64,000 nucleotides of DNA from Breviolum minutum Mf 1.05b.01 (GCA_000507305.1 DF239859.1:93890-157889), one strand, 5' to 3'. Shown: positions 1 through 13,470, counted from the stretch's first letter. A program made the numbers and translations. Notes: generated by a model not told the origin, from the sequence alone.

Positions 1-3000
1 GTGGGCAATCCCGGAGCCAACTGCACTACTACTGCCCATTTTACCATTCCTGCTACCAGAATCAGAATTTGCTACCTTTTTCTTTGAAGAACTCAATTTT
101 TTTCCGCCACCTTTCAGCTTTCAACCAAAACAACTCAATTCGTCGTCCAAAAAACCGGACGCATTCTGCAAAGGGCACTCCGTGGGCCGCGACAAAGTCG
201 ACAAAGTGAGGAAAGACGAGTGACGAAAACGGATTTTCCACACGAAACAAGCCACACATCGCTGCACGAGGTCGAGGTCATCAGGTTTCATGATTGGGCT
301 TCAAATTTCTTCAAACTCCTGGCAGCAATCTGGTTCCAACATCTACAAGTGCAGTTTGGAAGCATTCACAGAGATACGCGTGAACATGATTCAACATTCT
401 TTTGGGCAAAGACCAAAAGTGAAACGGTTTTGACGGTTTTAACGGTGTATGGGTGTGGCCATTCAAGAAAAGATATCAAAAAGGAACATTCATCGAATTG
501 ATCGATCCAGATGTCACCAGGCCAGTCAACCTGAATCTTCCGCCAATGTCACAGATTTGAAGCATGTCTTGCTGAAGCCCACAGCCATGACCACAGAGTC
601 TCAAGCTGAGTTTTCAATTGGACTGAATGGTGGTGAATGGCATGGCGTTGCACACGAGTTATCACGCATACACCGAGGCCGGATGAAAAGACTGGTCAAG
701 CCCAGTATAAGGGAACCAATTCCCTCAGCAGCCAGGAAATGGAAAGGCAAGTGACAAGTGAAACCACCCGGGAAGAGAAATTCAGGGCCAGGGGACGGAA
801 GTTTCCAAAGAATTTTGGACCAACTGCAATTGATTGACAACATATATAACAGCTATAACAATGATTGATTGAGCGCAAGGGAGTTCTACACGGTTTTTGG
901 AAAGGGTGTGGAGCAAAAATTATGAAGTTGGGCTGTGATTTGTTGGGTGTGAATTAGTATGGTGAAAGTCCAACAAATCAGTGGCAACCTATGGTAATCT
1001 GTTTCAACATGTTCACAGGGTGGTTGCAACATGCTCATTTGTCATCATTTGCTAGATGTTTGCAGCCCAGCAATAACACCTTAACAACCATGGGCAGGAC
1101 CATACCAAGGCAAGCCCAGAGGCCCGGGGCAGAAACAGATTGAAGCTCAGTTGATGAGATCAGTCCATGAGCTGACACCCTTGAGGATCTTGGACATATG
1201 TATAATTTGTATATATATATAATATAAGGCTATACTTATATAGCTATAAATATATTTTAACAATATATGGATCATATATAGATATATGTCCTTTAGAATT
1301 TTGAATTTGTGAATTCACAGAATGTGATATGATTCAATGATAGACTCTTCATCTTCAATGACTGGTCTCTTAACTTGTTTTTTTCTTCCTATTTTCTCAT
1401 CGGTGGCATTGCGTGGCGTTTTTCAACGACGGCTCCTTTGATTCAGGGGCGACGGTGAAGGTCGCAGAACCTCGTTCTTGCAAGGCAGGGACAGAACACC
1501 CTTCAGGACTCGTTATTGTCGGATTGCACCTCAACATCAACGGCAACAACAAGAACACGTAGCGAACATTTTACGAGCTCTTGGCACAGATGCTTCCACT
1601 GAGAAACTTGATTTGTACAACAACTTCCGAAGTAGACTGGACAGAATGCCTAGATGATGTCATAGAGTAAAGTGAGAACTTTGAAGGGTGGCGGTGTCCA
1701 AAAAATCCGTGTACACAATACATCAATGATGTCGGGCCAACTTTCCTTTTGGTGACCTCATTTGTGATAGGGACTTTCTTTACCTGGTATGCCAGGTGAC
1801 GGGGGTGTCCATGAACACGAGTATGAAATTCCATCTCCTGAGAACCTGGATTCCTTATATACATCCGAGGCTCCGGGGTGGAGGGACAGTTTTCATTGCA
1901 ACATAGAGATGACATCTGACATTTCGCTTGGCCCATTGGCAGAAGGCCGTATGGGCCGAAACATGCCGAACCTGTGAAACAGTCAAAGGAGTCAAAGTTA
2001 AGTTTCCCCCCCCCATGGTTTGGCCGCTGCCACTGGCCACTGCTTGCCCAGGAGGACACTCGCTACTTGGCCGAAAATCAGCTCACGACGCGTCTTTGAA
2101 AGTGGCAACGCCACAGTGACAGAATTTACCTCGAAAAATGATGGGAGTTGGGGTCCAAATTGGCGGCCACTGACGACTTCGTGATATTTGAACATTGCTA
2201 TTCAATGCTGTTCATAATCTGATAGACCCAATCCTTGCCCAACAAAGGGATCTAAAGGGAGCATTTTCAGAGACGGACAAGTTGTCGCCGGTTGGGAGGT
2301 TAGGAACGTGGACTATTTATGAATATGTAAACAACTGTAAGCAACTTGGAAATGATCAAACAATGCAGCTGACAAGCAATGCGTCATGTTGTGTCATGTT
2401 TGCGAGTCGCCCTTCAGAGATTCCATTGGAAAATGAAAGACCATGAGATGTGCGAAAAAATTGTTTGCTGAGACATAGTGAAACCGAAGGCAAGGCGTAT
2501 ATATAATTTGAAATATAATAATGTATTATACATATATGCTTTATACGGTATAACAAAAAGGCCAGGTAGAGGTCCTCATGGGTTCACTTCCCCCCGGCAA
2601 AGTTCAGGTGGTGCGCAGCCAAAGCTGATCCTTGGGTCAAATTTTATCACATCAAAGCGACGAAATTCTGTGACTCATGGTGTCCCACACAGGAGGCGGG
2701 AAGTAGGCAGTGGACAGCACAGATGATTTCCCGCCTCTCAGATTGTGTTTAGGTGTGAACTGTCCAAATATGCATTTTATGATATTTTATGGATATTACA
2801 TGATTATATTGAGCATAAGCAACCGCATGCAACCCGCAAATAAGCCATCATCAATTTCCTAGCAAGAGTGAATTTCCATAATATATGTATATATATATTT
2901 ATATATTTATTTATATACACCCACAGTTCTCAATGGTCTGGAACCCCCAGTCCAAGTCGTGTGAGTTTCCCTGGGATGGAAGATGTGTTGAATTGAAGTT

Positions 3001-4219
3001 CGTCCACTTCTCAGACTTTTGTTATTTTGGATATATCTTTTGAAATTTTGTTTGTGTTTATGAGTTTTCGCGTCCAATCTTCATTGAAACACCATCTCCA
3101 TCAGCTCGCAGGGGAAGTCGATGCTTCTTTCACCTCCTGCGCAATCCATGGACACGGAATGCAATGGGGCTCTTGACTTTGCCTGCTTGGCGGGTCTTTG
3201 ATACCAAATGTTAGGTATGACAAAATATTCACGATTTTTTGGGAGAAAGTAGTGTATTCACTTTGCAGCAGGTACTAGGTATCAGGGTATCAGGGCACAG
3301 GTTCAGTTTCTGAGGATGAAAAAATTGACAATGGAGAAAAACGCACACATTGAGATCCCAAGAGATTCTCATGATGCCAGGCTCGACGCGCTCATCACCT
3401 GCGCAGACATTGATGCGAGAGCAGCAGGCGCGACCCGGATCCGATGCAGAAAAGTGTCACATGAATCAGGCAGTCATGTAGCGTAATGTAGCCTCAGTAT
3501 TCTCTGTCCATTCATTCCTTGGAATTCCACGGTTTACACTCTCTCTCGCACAAATCTTCATGGTTTACGCTAAGTTCGTTTCTTTTTTTTGCACGGCCTG
3601 AAATAAGAATACGCTGGCTGTGATCTATGCGTGTTTCAGATATTACATGAGAGGCGTCGATGCGAGAGCAGAGAAAGGGAGACTGGGAGACTTTCACTTT
3701 TCTTTCATCCTGCCTTTGGACTCTAAAGTCTTGATGAGTCTTGCGTTTTTTCGTTTTGATTGCGTTGGTTTTTGTATAGGTCTCGCAACATGATGCGCTT
3801 TTCATTTGTAATGCTTTCCAGTCTTCACCTTTTTTTTCACTGCCTTATTTAGAGGTTTAGCATTTTACCCTTGCAGGCAATGGAACTGGTGTGCCACCCA
3901 TGTGGCTGACAGTGGCCTCCAACGTTTGTCTCGCACTGCTCCACAGCTGCAGAATTTAGATGACTGGCTTTGGTGCAGGGTGAAGGATGCGAAGGATGTG
4001 AAGGGAGATGGATGAGCAATGGAACCCACATGAATCGACCTGAATCCTATGTGATGCTTGCAAGCTTTGCTTCTGTTGCTAGGCCTGCAAAGCTTTGCCA
4101 TGCATCGCATATGCATCGCTTCCCTGAGGTACACTGTCGAATTCTGCATGTGGCTGTGGGTGCTGCCTCTGACCCGTGCAATGCGAGATCGCTTCTTGTT
4201 GTCGCTTGGATTCAAATGG
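1..4219. other. No supportable gene; AT-rich patches
   Basis: I see no exon with both a convincing protein and splice signals. Open frames here are short and on both strands, with no family motif. AT-rich simple patches lie at about 1201-1290 and 2877-2925, made of TATA-type runs. The - strand frame at 62-259 has reasonable amino-acid composition (Phe and Arg rich) and could be an exon, but nothing identifies it. Confidence 0.5.
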
Positions 4220-5340
4220 AGGAGGTGTTGTTTTTTAGATTCCTGCTTCTGCTTTTTTGTTTTTTCCTTGTTTTTCCTGCTGTTGGCTTTTGTCTTCTGT
4301 TGGCTTCTGTTGGCCGTGGCTTTTTGGCTTTTTGATTCTGTTGGCTATTCAACATATCGAAGAATGACAAGGAACTACATAGAAATGCTGGCTTTTGGCC
4401 TGTGTTGGCTTCAGGTGATTTTCTGCTTCTTCTTCTTCTTGTTCATGTTGTTGCTGTTGTTGTTTTGCTGCTGCCTGGGCTGCATACCGGGAGAAGGCGC
4501 TGCGCCCCCCAAACCCTCCTCCAGCTTTGGGATTTTTGATATGAGATTCTATGACATTCTTTGGTTTTGTTTTTGTTTTTTGTTGTTTGCTCTACTGTTC
4601 CTCGTTAGTTGCTGGTCGTTTGCTATTGCTTGTTATATCGTTTGTTATGCTGTTCGTGGTAATGTTGGTGATGTGATTCTCTATGACTTTGTGACATCCT
4701 TTATGATACTATTGCTTTCTTTACTAATTACATGGTTTCTTACATGGTGTTGCTTCTGGTTGCTTTTTGTTGCTTGTCCGTGATTTTGTTTTCAAATTTG
4801 CCTGGCTAAAAGAGAAAACACAATGGATATTATGGCAAATCAATGTTGAAAAATGAAATGGACATATCGAGGAATGAAGTAAACATGGTGAACAATCGCG
4901 GAAACATGCGAAAACAATTGTGGAAAATGCAACGTGGAAATAATCCTGGTGGACACTGCGAGTCAGGTTTTCATATTTTTATGTCATGCCGAATGAAGCA
5001 ACATACTACCAAGCAAAACCAAAATGCCATAAAATCAAATGAAAACATTCAACCACTCAAATCTGCATAGTTAAACCTGCACGAAATAGAGTGAAATGAG
5101 AGCAGCATATAGCTAATTCAAAGGAAAAGGCCGCAACATCTCAAAATTGTGAACCTAGTAGCAAAACAGAGAAACAAGAAAAAAATTGAAGAAACGCGTG
5201 AAACCTGCGAAACGACTACACGGAATCTAGCAAGACCGGTAGGGAATTGAGGAAAAGACCACAAAACCGAAGAAAACGCTGAAAACTGACAAGAACATGT
5301 ATCAAGATGAGAGGGAAATACAAAAACGAGAGGAAAACAC
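4220..5340. repeat. Strand-asymmetric dispersed repeat, copy 1
   Basis: The + strand is very T-rich with TTG/CTT runs from about 4220 to 4800, then switches to A-rich with GAAAA/ACA runs from about 4800 to 5340. Phrases such as gctggcttttgg (4387-4398) followed by gttggcttcag and ttcttcttgttgttgctgttg also occur in the same order at 59890-59960. The two sites therefore look like diverged copies of one repeat family. The T-rich half gives a long hydrophobic Phe/Leu/Cys frame (4058-4783) that is a by-product of composition and not a gene. Confidence 0.6.
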
Positions 5341-5814
5341 ATGAAACAGCAACAAAAATAACATCGCACTTTTTCAAATGTCAGGTGTTTAGATGTGTTT
5401 GGGTTCCGTGATTTCATGTTTTTCATGATTCATGATGCTTCACGATGGTTCGGCGGCAAAATGACGAAAACTGTATACGGGGATGCCATGGAATTACAAA
5501 GGTTGCCCGAAGAAAAGACATCTCAGGATTGACTTTTTCATCATCTTGACAGGATATGCGCCTTGGCAGAAAGCTCACAGTGTAGTTAGGTTGCCAGCGC
5601 ACTGGCACAGTGACTTGAGCCTAAAGATTCTGTGCTGCTTGAGCTGGAATGCAATGTGAGCCTAGTTCCAATGGTCAACAAAAACAAGTCATTCCAGTCC
5701 TGCATTCCATCTTCAACACATCTTCAGGCTTAGGTTTCTTTTCAGGGTATTTCTATGTATTACTTTGATATGTTTTGTGCAGATGGGAAGTCCCTCCCAA
5801 CTGCCCCGCACCAG

Positions 5815-5934
5815 GTGGAAATCGTTCTTTTGGCTGTTGGATTGACGGTTGGCAGTTTCGGCTTGCTGCGTGCACTGCGAATTGTTCGCATTCTGCGTCT
5901 TTTGGTCGCAATGAAGCGGAGAGAACAGTCGAAA
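5815..5934 (+). CDS. Voltage-sensor (S4) exon of an ion channel
   Basis: A 40-codon exon lies between an acceptor at 5813-5814 (…ccgcaccag) and a GT donor at 5935. It encodes a hydrophobic stretch followed by FGLLRALRIVRILRLL and then AMKRREQSK. Arg at every third position (R..R..R..R) inside a hydrophobic helix is the signature of the S4 voltage sensor of voltage-gated cation channels, acting in a membrane. Exon length is an exact multiple of three. An upstream acceptor at 5781-5782 would extend it. No S5, pore or S6 exon was found downstream before a different gene begins near 8.9 kb, so this is either an orphan or decayed exon or part of a gene with very long introns. Which channel class it belongs to cannot be said from one helix. 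Confidence 0.6.
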
Positions 5935-6071
5935 GTACCGTAGGTTTGCTTACAGAATTTAGCCACGGTACCCAGCTTGAAAGTGGTGCACTCTTCCTCG
6001 GGTGTATTATTATCACAGACAGGAATAAGTTATAGAACTTCTATAAGAAAACAAATATTTATGAGGCGCGA

Positions 6072-6093
6072 AGAGAGAGAGAGAGAGAGAGAG
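6072..6093. repeat. (GA)11 microsatellite
   Basis: A perfect AG dinucleotide run seen directly in the sequence. Confidence 0.95.
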
Positions 6094-8574
6094 TACCCAG
6101 TTCATCAGATAATACGCTACACACTGGTATTGTATATATGCAGATTTGTCCCACAGACATGCAGAACCTCCTAATCAGTCCAGTATATTCCAGCATACGT
6201 TTTAGCAACGGTGCATTCGAAGACAGGGAATGCATTCAGCCTCACATCCTGTCATTGCCCATCGAATTGATTTCACAGCAGGATCCAAGCAGAATTTGAG
6301 TTCACTCCTGATGAACAAATCTTCTGCGCAGTCCCATCACCATCATCACCATTTAAGTCAGATTTTTGAATTAGATCCGCCAATTTGGACTTGCTTGCAG
6401 TTCCATCCCTGGTTCATGGCTTTTCCAGAGTGCCAACGGCACTGCTGCTAGTGCATAGGCTTCCCAACCTGCAAATGCCCACGGCATCTGCACGACTTGA
6501 CTCTAGATCTGATTTTTTCCCAAACAACAAAAAAGCGCCGTCGGCGCCCTATTTATTACCTCTAAAATTGGTTTTTGGAATCATTAGCAAGTTTGGTTGT
6601 ATTGATTTTCACCTTTTGATTTACAACAGTATTCTCTCAACATCTCTCCACAATGTTATCGTTACTTTGAATTAAGTTCATCATGAACCGAACCTTTAAA
6701 CATGAAATTGACTTTTGAATGCATTTGCTTGCAGGCAAGTTTGTCAATTTGTTCAATCTCCACGTCATGTCAATATGTCACCATTTTTGTGGACTGGGGC
6801 CAATCATTAGGATCCATGATAAAGTAGGGATTTGTTCAGAGACTTCGAAACTTCTCTGAGGTTTACTGAAACTCTTTCGAAAGATTCCATATTTGAAAGA
6901 GCAACTTGGCAGTTTGGATGTATGGCTCCTATGGCGGTACATCCCCCACCGCCCCGACAGCTGCAGTCCTTGCAGTCTGAGTGTTGGCTCTCTCTCATCT
7001 GTCTGTCCTCAGACATCCTCAGACTGGAGGAAACCAGTGTAAGTTTTTCTGATGGAAGATAGTTTTGCGTCAGGGTTGTTTTCATTGGAGTTAGTTGATT
7101 CGAAGGAACCACCGCTTGCATGCTGCGTGCAACAGTATCCGCGGCGGAACATGTTTTTGCAGACTCTCCCGCCTGCTACGAGGTTGCAAAAACTGGTGAA
7201 TATGACCTCAACTTGCATGAAGACTCTGGGTTGGTCTTTCATTTTCTGCTTTGTGATCATGCAGCTTGGCTTTGATCAGATTTTGCCGAGTAAGGCTTCT
7301 CAAGGTAACAAATTTCAGCTTAAGGCTGCTCACTTCCACCATGCAACGTAAAGATTGATCATGAGACCAGGATCACTTAGCACTGAGATGCAAAGATCGT
7401 CGAGTCAGAGGAAGAGGTTTCACAGATCGTTTCCTCTCCGATGGTCTAACTACTCAATGCAACTTTTGGGATCTTTTGGGGATGGTTTCCACCTCAATGC
7501 ATCACGTCCTTCTTCTTGCATGGCATGGGGGCATCCATTTTTACCTTTCAGTTTCATCCACTCGTGGTCATCAGTGAGAAATGCCCTCTGCGTTTCTTCA
7601 TTTTGTCCTGCGATCATCGCACACTCATCACATTTTGTTTGATGACTGGGGGTCTAGAGTTTAGTTTAGCCTGACAGCTGAAAAGGCTCAGCAGATAGAA
7701 TCTGAGATCACTAAGGACAATTTGGGCAATGCTGATTGTTGAGTTTGTCCATCCGTTTCTTGCTGTTGAGGGAACAGAATTGAGTCTGAGGAAAGGGGGC
7801 AGAATGGGTGAAACGTGAAACAATCAAATCGTTGAAAGAATCGAGATTAAGAGATTCTAAGAGTTGCCTCGAAAAGGCGCTTCCCCAGCCGACCTTTCAC
7901 GTGATCCAAGGCTCATTCTGGAGTTGCACGAGAGTGTCTTTGGCAGCACAGGTCTTTTCAACCACTGGAGTCTTGAACCCCTTAGCATATGACTTCTTTC
8001 CCACCATTTTATGAATCACTTCCCACTTTCTGCATTTTATGCATTCTTTTTCCTTCGAACTTGCCTCGGGGACAATGCAGAATTTGTAGTCTTGAGGCTT
8101 TCCAGTCTGGGCATGTCAGCTGAAATTTTCATCTCTAAACTTGGGCAAGGCTAATCAGCTAATCGCAGCTTTAAATGGCCAGAAATTCAATTTCGATTCT
8201 GAGTAGATCTGAGAGTTATGCTAAGTGAGAACTCTGAATTTTTCGTGAACTGGACTTGTCTCGGACATGACGTCATTGGCTCGAGATATGACATGATTTG
8301 ACCCCCGCAGTGCCCTGGGGGAGTCCTCGGGTCAGATGGCAGAATGCACGTTTCGGATCTGGTGCTTGGTGCTATTGCCAACTGCATTCGCCCAGGTTGA
8401 GATGTGTCATGCAGAAACTCAGCCACGGATACCATCACGTACATGTTTTTGATGTTTTGTTGATGTATTTTTCTGAATCTTTCGGGGGGTTTCAAGTTTG
8501 GAGTGGATCAGCCGTTAAAGACCAATATACCACTGGTACCTCCATGTAAAACACCAAGAAACGCCAAGAATGCA
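6094..8574. other. No supportable gene
   Basis: Short frames on both strands without family motifs or paired splice signals. I see nothing else here. Confidence 0.45.
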
Positions 8575-8612
8575 AATGCCGTCAAAAGCCGTTAAATGCC
8601 GTTAAATGCCCA
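8575..8612. repeat. Short tandem repeat, about 12-bp unit
   Basis: Three near-copies of a unit reading aaatgccgtta or its one-base variants follow each other. Confidence 0.7.
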
Positions 8613-8897
8613 CGGCTTAATCGTTAGATTGGTGCCCTGCCCGAAAATGTTTGAAAGCACGCCCGCGAAAGCCAGGAATGCAAAACCTGTCATTTGTTTG
8701 ACCACGATTTGTCCTGGCACTGTGCCCTGGCTGATGTTTTAATTTTCTTTGCTGCCGCGTGTAGTCACTGTAGTCCTTAGTTGGCGACCTTTTTCTACAA
8801 GGATTTTCAAGTCGGCAGTAAGATCATCAGGCCATTGCGCGCATACTTCCAACGAAAAATATTTTGCCAAGCCAGTTGGGTATACGGATCTTGCAAG

Positions 8898-10263
8898 GTT
8901 TGGAATGCAATCCTGGTTTTGACCTTTGGGTGGACGGCTGCTTCTCACCTTGCCCCATTGGCGAGTACCGTTACGGCTACACTTGTCAGAAATGTTATGC
9001 CAATTGCAATGTTGCTCAGATGCATCAACGCTATGCTTTGAATTTGACGTAGGAGTCCGAGTTACTGAAGTTACTGTTGCTTCACACTTGGCCCCGTGCT
9101 TTGCCATGAGGTTTGTGTGGGTGGACTTGCTCATGAATGTCAGGTATGTGCTGATGGCTTTACGTTTGACTTCCGAGGGCTTTGTGTGAGACAATGCAAC
9201 ATCGGGAGATGCTGGGCTAAGGTCGGGAAAACATGTTGCTGTGTTGCTTCCAACAAACATTCGACACAGGATTCACATTTCGATTCACATGGCTTCACAT
9301 AATTTCGTTTCGAGTTTTGGAGAACGGTTCGGTCATTGTGCGGATTCACAGCGTGTTCGATCTTAGGATATGCATCACTTGATGGGTTGAGATGTGACGA
9401 CTGCGATGCCTACTGTCGCGCCTGTATCGCGGGCTCTCGCATTGCATGCACAGCGTGCTATTCGGGTTATACTCTGCGAGTCCTGGACACCAATACCACC
9501 ACAGGTGAGTGCATGCAAGATTGCCCAAAAGGCTTTTTCCGTGATGCACCGAACGATTTACGATGTATCCAGTGTGGACAGTCTTGTTTGGACTGCAACT
9601 CATTGTACAACTGTTTCGAATGTGAAACTGGAGCCACACTTTTTCGTGGAATTTGTTATTTGGATCCCACCAGCACAGTGGATCAAACGGTGGATTTGCA
9701 AACTTATTTGTCGTCGGGAGCTGGTGCTACTTGGAACTCAGAAGATGCACCCAGCTGGACGTTGCTTACCTCGCAGACCCGACGTCTCTTTGAAGAAGAT
9801 GCATTTGAAGCTTTCCATTGGGATCCCACCAATCCAGCTGCATGGTCACCCAGGATGCACAGTGAGTGATGCCCCGGGCCCCGCAATCCCCACGGCAGCG
9901 CCAATCGAGCACATGAGATGCATGCGACGCGCACTTCAGATGTCGTGACTGTTGGTGTGTGCCAATGTTTCACCTCGCACCATCTCACATGTACAGCAAA
10001 GAAAAATCGGACTCCCAATCATGGATGTTTGACTCCGTATACCATGGAAATGATTTGGACATCATTGGAACTGATTTTATGATATATTAAAAAGATTTCA
10101 AGATATTATGTAAGATATCGTTGACGGATGGATTTCACATTCTCAAGTCCTGAAACTTTCAGTTGACGCCTTGGTGCCCCAAGGCAAAGATCTCTTTGGG
10201 GGTGATGAGCAGATTGTCAGGGCAGCTTCCACCGTTCCTCGCCTCAGCCAAGTGGCCTTCTGA
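8898..10263 (+). CDS. Cys-rich furin-repeat surface protein (partial, 4 exons)
   Basis: Four exons can be joined in frame. Exon 8898-9010 encodes CFSPCPIGEYRYG and CQKCYANCN. A GT intron of 100 bases leads to exon 9111 to about 9211 (VCVGGLAHECQVCADGF), and the join restores the C..C...C..C spacing. Exon 9367-9861 carries CDDCDAYCRAC, CTACYSGYTL, CPKGFFRD and CIQCGQSCLDC. A canonical GTGAGT donor leads to exon 10163-10263 (DALVPQGKDLFGG), which ends in TGA at 10261-10263. The CxxCxxxCxxC rhythm with GF/GY is that of furin-like or growth-factor-receptor Cys-rich repeats, found in secreted or membrane surface proteins of many protists. For the exon 2 to exon 3 join, only a GA donor fits the phase. 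The 5' end, signal peptide and any membrane anchor lie upstream and were not found. The ligand is unknown. Confidence 0.75.
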
Positions 10264-12546
10264 AAGAATGGACGAATCTGCAGAATCTAAATGTTTTTAG
10301 TGTGATTTACTCCTTGAACGACTTATGAAATCATGTGACTTGGATTGTCAATTTGGGTTGCTTATGTGAAGGGTGTGCTCGGGATCCAATCATGGGGACT
10401 CGCTGATTCTTGCAATTCCAAAGGGCCTTGAAGGCTTTCAGGGTAGACGATACCAAGGATAGTCGTTCTGCCAGCTGGAGGATCATTTTTCGCAGGTGTT
10501 CATTTTTGTTGAGCCCTTACAGCCCTTATCAATCAATGCATGGTTGTGTTACTTCTACGCGCTTGTGCTACTTGATCTTTGCAACTGCTTCTCTCAGCAT
10601 CATCGGTTATACATCTTTGTTTGAGCCGTTTTCAAGCTCTGCCACTGCCTTTTTGAATAACTCAAACCCGCTTTGAATGCTGCATTCCAGGTTATGAATG
10701 CAAACTTGCTGCTGTTCAAGACACTTGGAAGCGCTGCATAGCTGGTGAGATTGCAAACTAAAGCATTCATGAATTTGATATTCATTAATATTCCAATATG
10801 ACGAGTATAACTGAGTATAACTGGATAACCTGAAGTGGCACTATTCCCTTTGTCATTGCCAAAGGGCAAAGCATTTCAAAGCATTTGCATGATTGCCTTT
10901 CACAAGATCTGATGCTCTTTGCATCTTGCCCTTGAATTCAGCCTATTCCAGTGGCAAAGGTTTTTTGGTGTGAAAAAAAAAATGGAAAAATCGAGGTGTT
11001 TTTGTTGAAAACCATCAATTCTCGTGTTTCTTGTGCGGAGTTTCAATGTGAGGACAGTGATTGCTGGTGACAGCTGGGGTCGCATAGCTGTGCCTGTCAT
11101 AGAGGCGAGCCGGCGAGCCATGGGGCACAAAAAGTCCGGGCATAACAAATGACCACAAAGATTATATATTATATATTTAAATATCATATAATGAAGATAA
11201 CGGCATTTCCATATATTTTCAGTAAGAATTATCATGAATTATCATCTTTCAATGGCCCTTGGTGCGTTTCAGAGATAAGCTTCAATGTGCTTCATCCCAT
11301 GCGTGCAGTAATCTTTCGGCATCTTGTTGCTGACCCATGGATATTGTTGAATGAACTGAAACGTAGTATGCTACAGAGACCAAGTGGACACACCAAGGGC
11401 TCGTTATAAGAGGTTAGAAGTGTTTGGGCGGCGAAATGCCCTTGTGAATTGAGCGACATTTTTTAGAGTCTTAGAGTTCACATGAGCCCGTCCCACTATC
11501 ATCCTGGAAAGTCTAGTGCATATATGAAATCCACATATACAGACATTAGACTAGACATGACTAGACTATAAAAATACCGTCGTAATCCAGTGGCCGGTTG
11601 CTTCTGAAACAAGAATGATGCACATTCTCACGTCGAATAATTTGGTTTATTATACTATCCACCCTATCACATATCCGAATCCATTAGCGCAAGTGCATAG
11701 TTGCCATCTTACTGTACCATATCTTGTATATATATATATATTATTTATTTTCACTTGCAACCAGCAAGGCCTAGGCCACAACTTTGCCAGCTGAAACACC
11801 AGGAACATCCAGCGACGGCTATAGTTTTTGTCGGTTCCTTGCTCACCCTCGTTTTTGGAGTGCCATGGCTTGATGATCGTCGAATTCATGAGATTTGCAA
11901 GAACCTGCCTGCTAACCTGCATTTTAATTGGCCATGCCACCTTAGTTTGTCATTTGTTTGTGTACAGCTCGAAAAGAGCGATTTCAAGGCCGCATGGATG
12001 TCTAATTAACGGTTGAATTAATATGTTATAATGATATACGACGATGTTTTCCCAAGGCTTCAAGGAGTACGTCTTCGAATTGTCAGCCGGAAAATCGAAA
12101 GTGACAGACGGAAAAAACACACACTCCCACGGCACTCCTCAAATGATTGTTGTGCTTTCACTGTGGCTCACTGTGACAGCAAGCACAACCGGGGGCACAA
12201 GAAACTGCACCAGAAAAAGGGCTTCTGAAATACCTGCGCCCAAATGGAATGCAACTTCAGGCTTCAGGATGCTGGCTTTCAAAAAAGCATCACCTGGCTA
12301 GACTTCCATATGTACCCTATGCGTGAAAGGGCCCAATGTGGGCATCCTTGACTTTGAACTCAGAGCTGGATGAGTGCCTGATAGTGCCAGGAAATATTAG
12401 GAAAGTTTGTAAACTTCAAAAAATGCACCTGCCTGGATTTGATGTTGTGCATTTTTTGCCAGTGAGGAGGCCTCATGCACTCATAGATTTGGTCCTGGGG
12501 AGGGGCTGCGCAATTGTTTTCAATCAGATTTGCCTCATTCCCCTGG
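10264..12546. other. No supportable gene
   Basis: Mixed intergenic or intron sequence with AT-rich spots near 11160-11190 and 11730-11745 (TATA runs). Frames on both strands lack motifs. Confidence 0.45.
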
Positions 12547-12745
12547 CCTGTAGCAAATCTTTCCTACTTTTGTGATTTCTGGTGCAAAATCATTCCCACT
12601 TTGGTCATTCCTGGTGCGAAACCTATCCTGTTTTGGCGATCTCTGGTGCAATCTTACTCACGTTGGAGATTTTACAGGTTTGATGATGTTTGATGTTTGT
12701 ATTTCTGGTGTGAAAACATGTTTGTGGACGTTGGTGATCGATAGC
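12547..12745. repeat. Decayed minisatellite, 31-32-bp period
   Basis: The phrase ctggtgc or a close variant recurs at 12548, 12579, 12610, 12642 and 12704, spaced 31, 31, 32 and 62 bases. Each is preceded by a ttttgg/ttggtgat-like block. Six or so units can be traced with about 60-75% similarity. The frame that crosses it is open but shows only the repeat echoed in protein. Confidence 0.65.
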
Positions 12746-13470
12746 ACACATTTCCCCACAATATTTTCTATGTTTGAATGTTGTACTTAAGACATCCTTA
12801 GCTGAAGAACGAAACTATGCCATACCATGCCAATTTTTCGGTTGTGAATCCCATTCAAGGTGGCTTGCCATGTTTAGTTGCAGTGTGTAAATGCAGCTTA
12901 GCAGAACATTTGGAGCGTATCTTTGTCATTTTTGTAGTTACTGCGTGGGGCTGGATTCAGCATCCAATTGAGGTGCTCCAGCTCATTGTTGCTGTGGTTG
13001 TGGATACGTTTCTTGGCAAACCTTAGGTAATCCCTTTGCTCTTAGCCCCTTTGGGTTCAGTGTGTTCTAATCTAACCCGCAAAGATATTGGTAAACATTT
13101 AGGACATAAGTTTTTGCCTAGGTTTGCGGAGAAGAGAGAACGCGACGTGCTCAATCGTGCAGAGGCCCGCAATCTCCGTGTGTGCATAATCATGCGGATC
13201 ATTGGGGGGGGGGAAGCCTGCGCCTGTCATGTTGGGTGGCTGTTTGTGGGAAGCAGATGGAACTAGTATACGATGGCGCACGGTCCTTCAAAAGGACTCT
13301 GGGAACAAGCAATTTTTTTGGAGGCGCCTAGTCAATTGTATATTACGTTGTTGCTTTTTACTGTACAGGATGCGGACGCGTGCTTTGCATATTGATGTGG
13401 CATTTCTGGTTCAAGTATACATGTGCCTTGCTGGCTGTGCCAACCTGATCATTTTGAGCAATTGTGACAG
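12746..13470. other. Likely intron; one hydrophobic frame
   Basis: A + strand frame at 12900-13024 encodes a hydrophobic segment (IFVIFVVTAWGW, then VLQLIVAVVVDTFLG) that could be a membrane helix of the downstream channel-like gene. No splice pair proves it. The remainder shows no gene. Confidence 0.3.

Noticed and set aside
1571..2059. 162-residue frame on the - strand
   Set aside because: No motif, uneven composition and competing frames. Length alone is not evidence in a window with this base composition.
4058..4783. 241-residue hydrophobic open frame, + strand
   Set aside because: It is made of T-rich simple sequence (Phe/Leu/Cys only), the same pattern occurs in the repeat copy at 59.8 kb, and it has no start context or family.
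6337..6354. Run of His codons (SHHHHHHL) resembling an affinity tag
   Set aside because: It is a short catcac repeat inside a frame without other support; there are no vector sequences around it.
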